Positions 58,469-64,000 of a DNA stretch of 64,000 bases are shown in pieces. How positions within the stretch are numbered: position 1 is the stretch's first letter; each line of letters opens with the position of its first letter. A program made the position numbers and the translations under genes. This DNA comes from Cocos nucifera (Eukaryota; Streptophyta; Magnoliopsida; Arecales; Arecaceae), in the NCBI GenBank assembly GCA_006176705.1, contig QRFJ01005225.1, positions 1 through 64,000 of the forward strand. The letters run 5' to 3'. The notes under the pieces are model-generated. The model saw nothing but the letters and a program-made list of their open reading frames with translations. It was not told where the DNA came from and searched no databases.

Positions 58469-60729
58469 TGAATTATCTGAATGTGATACAATATTAAACT
58501 TTAAGCCTAAATAGATCCAATCCAGTGCGCACCTCCTCAACATTAAATATTATATTATAATACAAAAATATATGCTTGATTTGATAAGAAAACATAGATT
58601 TTACTTACTGAACTAGTGTAGCTCATACCTCTTTATTTTTTTTAAAAAAATAAGATTAGAAATAATAAAGGATTCAAGCTTGGGGGTCTGTGTAGCAAGC
58701 TTGAGAATTTTATAGCTAAACTTAGTCTAATCATGAACTTGTAGTTATTTATTTATGAATTTTGATTTTTAGTTTTGAATTTAGATGCTCCGAATTAGTT
58801 TTGTTTTAATTAAGAACTTGAATTGAACCTTTTCATTAATTTTATTTATAATGTATATATTATTCTATTTAAGAAAATGAATGTTGGCTTTATTAGCTAT
58901 ATCCCATGGTAGTATGACTACATTATATCCTAGATTTGGAGCATGATATTTTATGGTATCAGAGCTGTAGGTTTGATCATAAGTAGAACTTAAGCTTAGG
59001 ATTGTAATTCATAGGATTGGGCAGACAAAGAGTATAGAACAATTGATCTATATTAGAATTGTATAATAGAAAGAATTTAAAGATTAGATTTTAGATCAAT
59101 AAGTATTGTGATGAAATTTATGCATAAGCAACATATGATGTGTATAACAAAAATGATAAGTTCTATCTTGGATTTCAATAAGTAAGGTGACCTAAATTTA
59201 AGGGATGTTGAACTTTGAATATGGGATATTATACTGATAGATTATATTGTGTTGTGTATACCTGTTCGATTATTTTTTATATAATTTTAAAATTCTAAAC
59301 TCGATATGGATGAAGATCTTGATGATATTTTTGATATTAATTATTTGATCATTATAATTTAGGAAAGAAGTTGTTTAGGATGTAGTTTAAGAAAGAATTG
59401 CATTGTATAGAAAAAAATATTTTTCAAGCATTGAAGCTACAAAAGGATCATGCATGAAACTCGCATGTAAATGAAAAATATATTTGATTCTATTAGTGAA
59501 TTAGATTTTATTATGAGAGCATGACATACATGTTTTGGTGAAATCTTTAATAATTTGTATCTATCTATGGATTAGATTACTTTCTCTTCTTTTTGTTTAT
59601 TGGAGATAGTGGGATGTATTAATTATTTCAAATCAAAGTTTAGATTTATGAGTTGATCTAGAGTATCTTGCTATTGTTAAATTTTTTATAGACTTAAATC
59701 AGTTTTAACATGTAAGGGGCAAGATTTCATGTCGATTTATTAATAGATGCTAAAGGTCATGATGAAGTAAGTTCTAGGAGGAAAAATCAAGTTAATTTTA
59801 TTCACAAGGATGTTGATACTTGAGATCTTTTAGTTTGTCAGATGTAGCTTTGTAATTGTTTGTCAAATAAATTTAGGGTTAACTCACTCCAATTTATTTT
59901 AGATTTATGAGGTTTTAGATGAGTCGTGGAGCTTATGCAAGGGCTTCAAATACGAAAATAATCAAGATTTAATCTTGATATGATATACTCAAGGCATAGT
60001 AAGGGATAAAGAAATTTAAAAGTTTTGTTTAAAATCTATTAAAAATTTGAAAGGTTGAATTTTTTGATATTTTGATACAAAACAATATTCTTGTCAGAAT
60101 TCATCCAATAATCCTAGTGGATTCGGTGGTTTCAGATTAGAGTGGGCAACAGAAGTATGGTAGTTGAATTATATTCAAACTAGTTAAGAATACTAATTCT
60201 AACGTAATAAGTGCTATAAATGAAGACTTGATTTTCAGTAAAAGAGACCATCATTGATAAATGAAAGAAAAAACTTATTGATCTTTGGGCTCATCTAGAT
60301 GTTACAGTACTATCTATGGTTTGGTTCATTTATTATTAGTAATGATCAAAAGAATTTTGAGCATCTTAAGTTTAAGGTTAGTAGATTGATATTCCTTGAT
60401 AGAGCTTGGATGTAGAATGTTTTGAGTATAGATTGATATCCTTTTCTTAGCTTTGATATTATTACTCCATTTATTTGAATAGATTTAAGAATTTTTTACA
60501 ATAATTATTACATCATATAAGAAGTTAAAAGGATAAAGAAGATTGTAGATTATGATGAGTATCTAATACTCTAGACTCTTCTATGTTTGTTAAGAATAGG
60601 TAGGGTCAATTATGATTTTCATATGAATTAATCAAGAGTAAATAATTTCATAGGCAAGAAATTATAGTATTTTAAATAAAGATTAAGAGATCAAAGAAAT
60701 TCATTATCTTGCGGATAGAAAGGTGTCAT
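58469..60729 (+). mobile_element. Degenerate gypsy-type LTR, primer site and internal remnant
   Basis: The LTR end GCATGATA (58,941-58,948; GCGTGACA would be typical of Del/Tekay elements) is followed by TTTTA and TGGTATCAGAGCT at 58,954-58,966. The stretch TTTTACTTACTGAACTAGTGT upstream resembles plant gypsy LTRs. 58,967-60,729 is presumably the old interior, but no protein motif can be read. AT-rich throughout, in line with an old copy. Confidence 0.5.
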
Positions 60730-62116
60730 TGTTAGATGTATGTCCTAGAAGCCAAATTAGCCGACACTTATAATATTTTCTAAGAGCATAATTTATAATT
60801 TTAATTTATTATTAATAAAATTTAGGATATTCTTTCAATCATATCTGTATATTATGTGTCTATGATTTATCCATTAGGTTAACGAGTATGATAACACATA
60901 TTCTTAAAAATTAAAAATTTGAGATATATGTTATCATAATTAACTCATAAAATGCTTTCGATTGTAGGATCATCACGAGGATGGTGATCTATCTAGAAGA
61001 TTGATATATGATCACTTCTTTAAAGTAGATAAGTCTTGAATCTATGGTATGGAGACACCGGAGTGAAAATATATGTGCATGTTGAGAATAAAGATATCGA
61101 GCGTGATCAACTTCAAGTAGTCATAAAAAAATCTACCTTCTCGTCAATGATTTGCTCATTGCTGTAGTTGTGTGTCTGATTCTTTGACTTGAGGTGCATC
61201 GGCAGTTCACCTTGAGGGTATTATAGTTTAACTATTCCATAACTCGATTTTCTAGTCATTTAAAATTCGAGGATGCATGTTAGCTATAGCATCTTCATTG
61301 TAGAAATTAGATCACACCAAGATGGGATCTATCAACCTCGATAGAGAAGGAGTAGTTCCATGGTGATCATGAGATTGAGTCCTAAAGTCCATAGCTATAG
61401 CATTATGAAATAATAGAAAGGAGTGTCTATTAGGATTTCACAATTGGACTCAAATCGAATGATTCAATCATATGATATGTATTGGGTTTGATAAGTCAAC
61501 TTTAACCTAGATCCTGTCGGAACTCATAATAGAAGAATCAAATCACATGATAGTTGCACCAAGAGATTTTTATACAGTTTTGATGGGTTGCCACCACATA
61601 CTGCTAGATATCACTAGTGGATTATGGGATCAATTAGAATTATTTCGATGATCGATAATTCTAATTGGATGAATGAGAAGGAGTTCTGGTTTATTGAAAG
61701 AAGTTTCGATGATGTTGATGATGAACATCACGACATATCCAATTATCATATAGAATTGAACCTATGGGGTCACATAAACAAGAGTTTGAATCTTAGATAT
61801 TTTCAATTGGACTCATGAAGTCCGATTGATTTGAATTTGATCCAATTAGGCTCAAGAAAATCATGCTAACACACGATTGAATTTAACTTTATCCTATATT
61901 AAATTTTCTTATTGGTTTGGACTTAGTCAAATTAGATTTGGCTTGTCTAAAAATCCTCATTTGAGCTTGTCCTAATTAGATGAGGACCATGTCCTAATGT
62001 CCTAAGGGGATAAGCATGAGGGGGTGCCAAGTGTTGGCACGTCCCCCCTATTGACCAGGTCTTGCGCATAAGAGAAGGGGCGCACACCCCCTATTTTTTC
62101 TCTTGAGGGCATGCGC
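60730..62116 (+). repeat. Diverged copia LTR (second subfamily), 3' part cut
   Basis: Starts TGTTAGATGTATG at 60,730 and follows the same block order as the main LTR (GTGATAC-type, GGATCATCACGAGGATGGTGAT, CCTTGAGGGT), but with many differences. It is cut at 62,117 by a main-family LTR that inserted into it. Duplication copy 1 holds the same fragment without its first ~180 bp. Confidence 0.8.
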
Positions 62117-63419
62117 TGTTAGATATATGTGCTCTAGAAGCCAGAATTGGCTGATACTTGTAATACACTTATAGAGGCAAAATTATAATTTTGACTAATA
62201 TCAATAAAATGGGTTATTTTCTATCACATATGTGTATTTAGTGTCTGTGATACATCCTTTGAGTTAATGGTAATGATAATTCATATTTTCAAGAGTTGAA
62301 AATTTAAGACATGAATAATCATTATTAACTTATAAAATGCTTCCAACCATAGGATCATCATGAGGATGGTGATTGATCCAGAAGGTTGGTGTACAATTGC
62401 TTCTCTTTAGTAGATGAATCTTGAGTCTATGGTGTGGAGACACAGGAGTGAGAGTATAGGTCCTCGTTAGAGGAGGGCACTGAGCGTGACCATCTCGAGT
62501 AGTCATTAGAGAATCTACCTTCTCGTCAATGACTGACTCGATGCTGCAGTAGTGTGTCTGGTTCTTTGACCTGAGATGCATCGGCAGTTCACCTTGAGGG
62601 TGTTATAGTTTGACTACACCATTACTCGATCTCCTAGCCATTCAAAATCCTGAGGTGTATGTTGGCTATAGCATGTTCATTGTAGAAACTGGATAGCATC
62701 AAGATGGAATCTATCTACCTCGGTGGTAGAGGAGCAGCCCTATGATGATCATGAGAATCAAGTCCAGAAGTCCATGGCCATGGCAGAGTGAAATAATAGA
62801 AAGAGTTTCTATTTAGATTTTCACATTGGACTTGAATCGAATGATTACATCATATGACAGAGACTAGGGTTTGACGAGTTCACCTTAACCCTAATATGAT
62901 CGGGGCTCAAGATAGAAGAACTTAATCACATAGGTAGCTGCACCAAGAGGTTCGCATTCAGCTCTGATGGGTTGCCACCATATACTGCTAGGTGTCACTG
63001 GTGGATTTTGGGAGCAATTAGAATGATTTAGATGATCGATCATTCTAGCTGTTCGAATCAGAAGAGTTCTGATCCATCGAAAGAAGTTTTCGATGATGTC
63101 GATGATAGAGATCAGACATATCCCATTACCATACAGAATTGAACCTAACTGGATCACACAAACAAGAATTTGAATCTAGTGATCATCAATTAAATTAATT
63201 CAGTTTAATTGATCTGAATGAGATTCAATTAGGTTCAAGAAAATCATGCTAGCACTCGATTGAACCTAACGTTCTTCTTTTACTATTATAAATAGTTGTC
63301 CTGACTGAGCCAAAGGAGTTTGTACTCGATCAGAGGCCTTTATTTTGTCTGACTGGAGCTTGTCCAAGTTAAAAAAGGTTGTCTTATTTTGTAAGACATT
63401 ATCTGCCATTTTTGGTCAT
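60911..63419 (+). repeat. Duplicated segment, copy 2 (about 2.5 kb)
   Basis: Partner of 55,982-58,468. This copy has fewer gaps relative to related LTRs and is embedded in longer LTR context on both sides. Confidence 0.92.
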
Positions 63420-64000
63420 CTGCCATTTCTCGTCCTTTGACTTTGGTCAAAAGTTAACCTTTGATTGGTCAAACATTGACCATTAACACTTTAACTTCCA
63501 TCCACATGTCATGCACCTATTGGAGAGTTAGTGGGGGCCTGTCTTCCTACTAGAACCTGGCAATGAGGAGGGTCCACGCCACCCTTGGCGTGTGCCCAAG
63601 TTGGAGGTGCCCAGGAGTGCCTATTGGACAGGGATTCCATCTCCATTTTGGATTTCAATTAGAGTTCTCCTAAGAACCAACTTTGACTGATCTTAGGCAT
63701 CCTCTATGGAGAAATCTAGGGGACTCTATTTCCACTAATCAAATTTAGATCTGATTTTACAAAGAGTTATGATTGGTTGGGAAGAAGAGGAGTTGGATCA
63801 CAGACAGTCTATAAATAAGACCCTATGCCCAACTCAAATTAAGATTGGAGAATTGAGATTTCCACACCCCAAGGCTGCCTCTCCTCTCCTCCTCCATGCC
63901 AAAGCATCTTCTCCCTCTCCTCTCCACGTCCAAAAGTATTTTGGACCTTGGTTGGTGCAATCTAGATGAGAGAAAGACGACTGAATGCTAGAAGGCTGCG
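62117..64000 (+). repeat. Copia LTR, cut by window edge
   Basis: TGTTAG start, collinear with LTR H. TATAAATAAG at about 63,810. Antisense ORF 62,330-62,581 (minus, 83 codons) has the same translation as at 57,381-57,632. The LTR end and any interior lie beyond the window. Confidence 0.92.

Overview
The window is plant nuclear DNA from an angiosperm with a repeat-rich genome. It holds one intact-looking host gene, an R2R3-MYB on the minus strand, set among Ty1/copia, Ty3/gypsy and CACTA elements. The MYB sequence and the mix of repeats suggest a monocot, possibly a palm, but no sequence here proves the species.

From 1 to 45,733 almost everything belongs to one nest of mobile elements. The outermost is a minus-strand CACTA (En/Spm) transposon. 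Its right end, with subterminal repeats, lies at about 45,432-45,733. Its TNP2-type transposase remnant is at 32,341-35,760 and its second ORF remnant at 24,650-26,350. A Ty3/gypsy element (E, 18,415-24,546) abuts the CACTA remnant and appears to sit in it. A Ty1/copia element (C, 13,058-18,414) interrupts the RT of E. An antisense copia LTR fragment (D, 12,060-13,057) interrupts C. A second gypsy (B, 7,484-12,059) interrupts D. An antisense copia (A, 1-7,483, running off the left edge) interrupts B. The CACTA also carries an antisense LTR of another family (26,442-32,340), which was itself invaded by a coding-less copia derivative (28,669-31,922, perfect TSD AGAGG). A further insertion is a non-autonomous gypsy-type element (38,174-44,890, perfect TSD GATCC), which landed in the loop of a large inverted repeat.

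From 45,734 to 52,185 is the low-copy island. The MYB gene has exon 1 at 49,263-49,525 and exon 2 at 47,086-47,560, giving 245 residues. It resembles the MYB20/42/43/85 group of secondary-wall and lignin regulators. Its single intron (1.7 kb) holds a MITE-like inverted repeat, a TA microsatellite and a TTCCC repeat close to the 5' splice site. Upstream are a tandem duplication of about 640 bp and a plus-strand promoter-like stretch cut off by a copia LTR.

From 52,186 to 64,000 are copia LTRs of the same family as A and C, a second LTR subfamily, a degenerate gypsy LTR with primer-binding site (58,469-60,729), and a duplicated segment of about 2.5 kb (55,982-58,468 and 60,911-63,419). The differences between the two copies are largely small indels, so an assembly artefact must be considered.

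None of the retroelement ORFs is intact. The gene-level content is one MYB regulator. The structural interest lies in the ordered nesting, the LTR minisatellites, the non-autonomous gypsy with unexplained internal sequence, and the antisense ORF that stays open in several copia LTRs.
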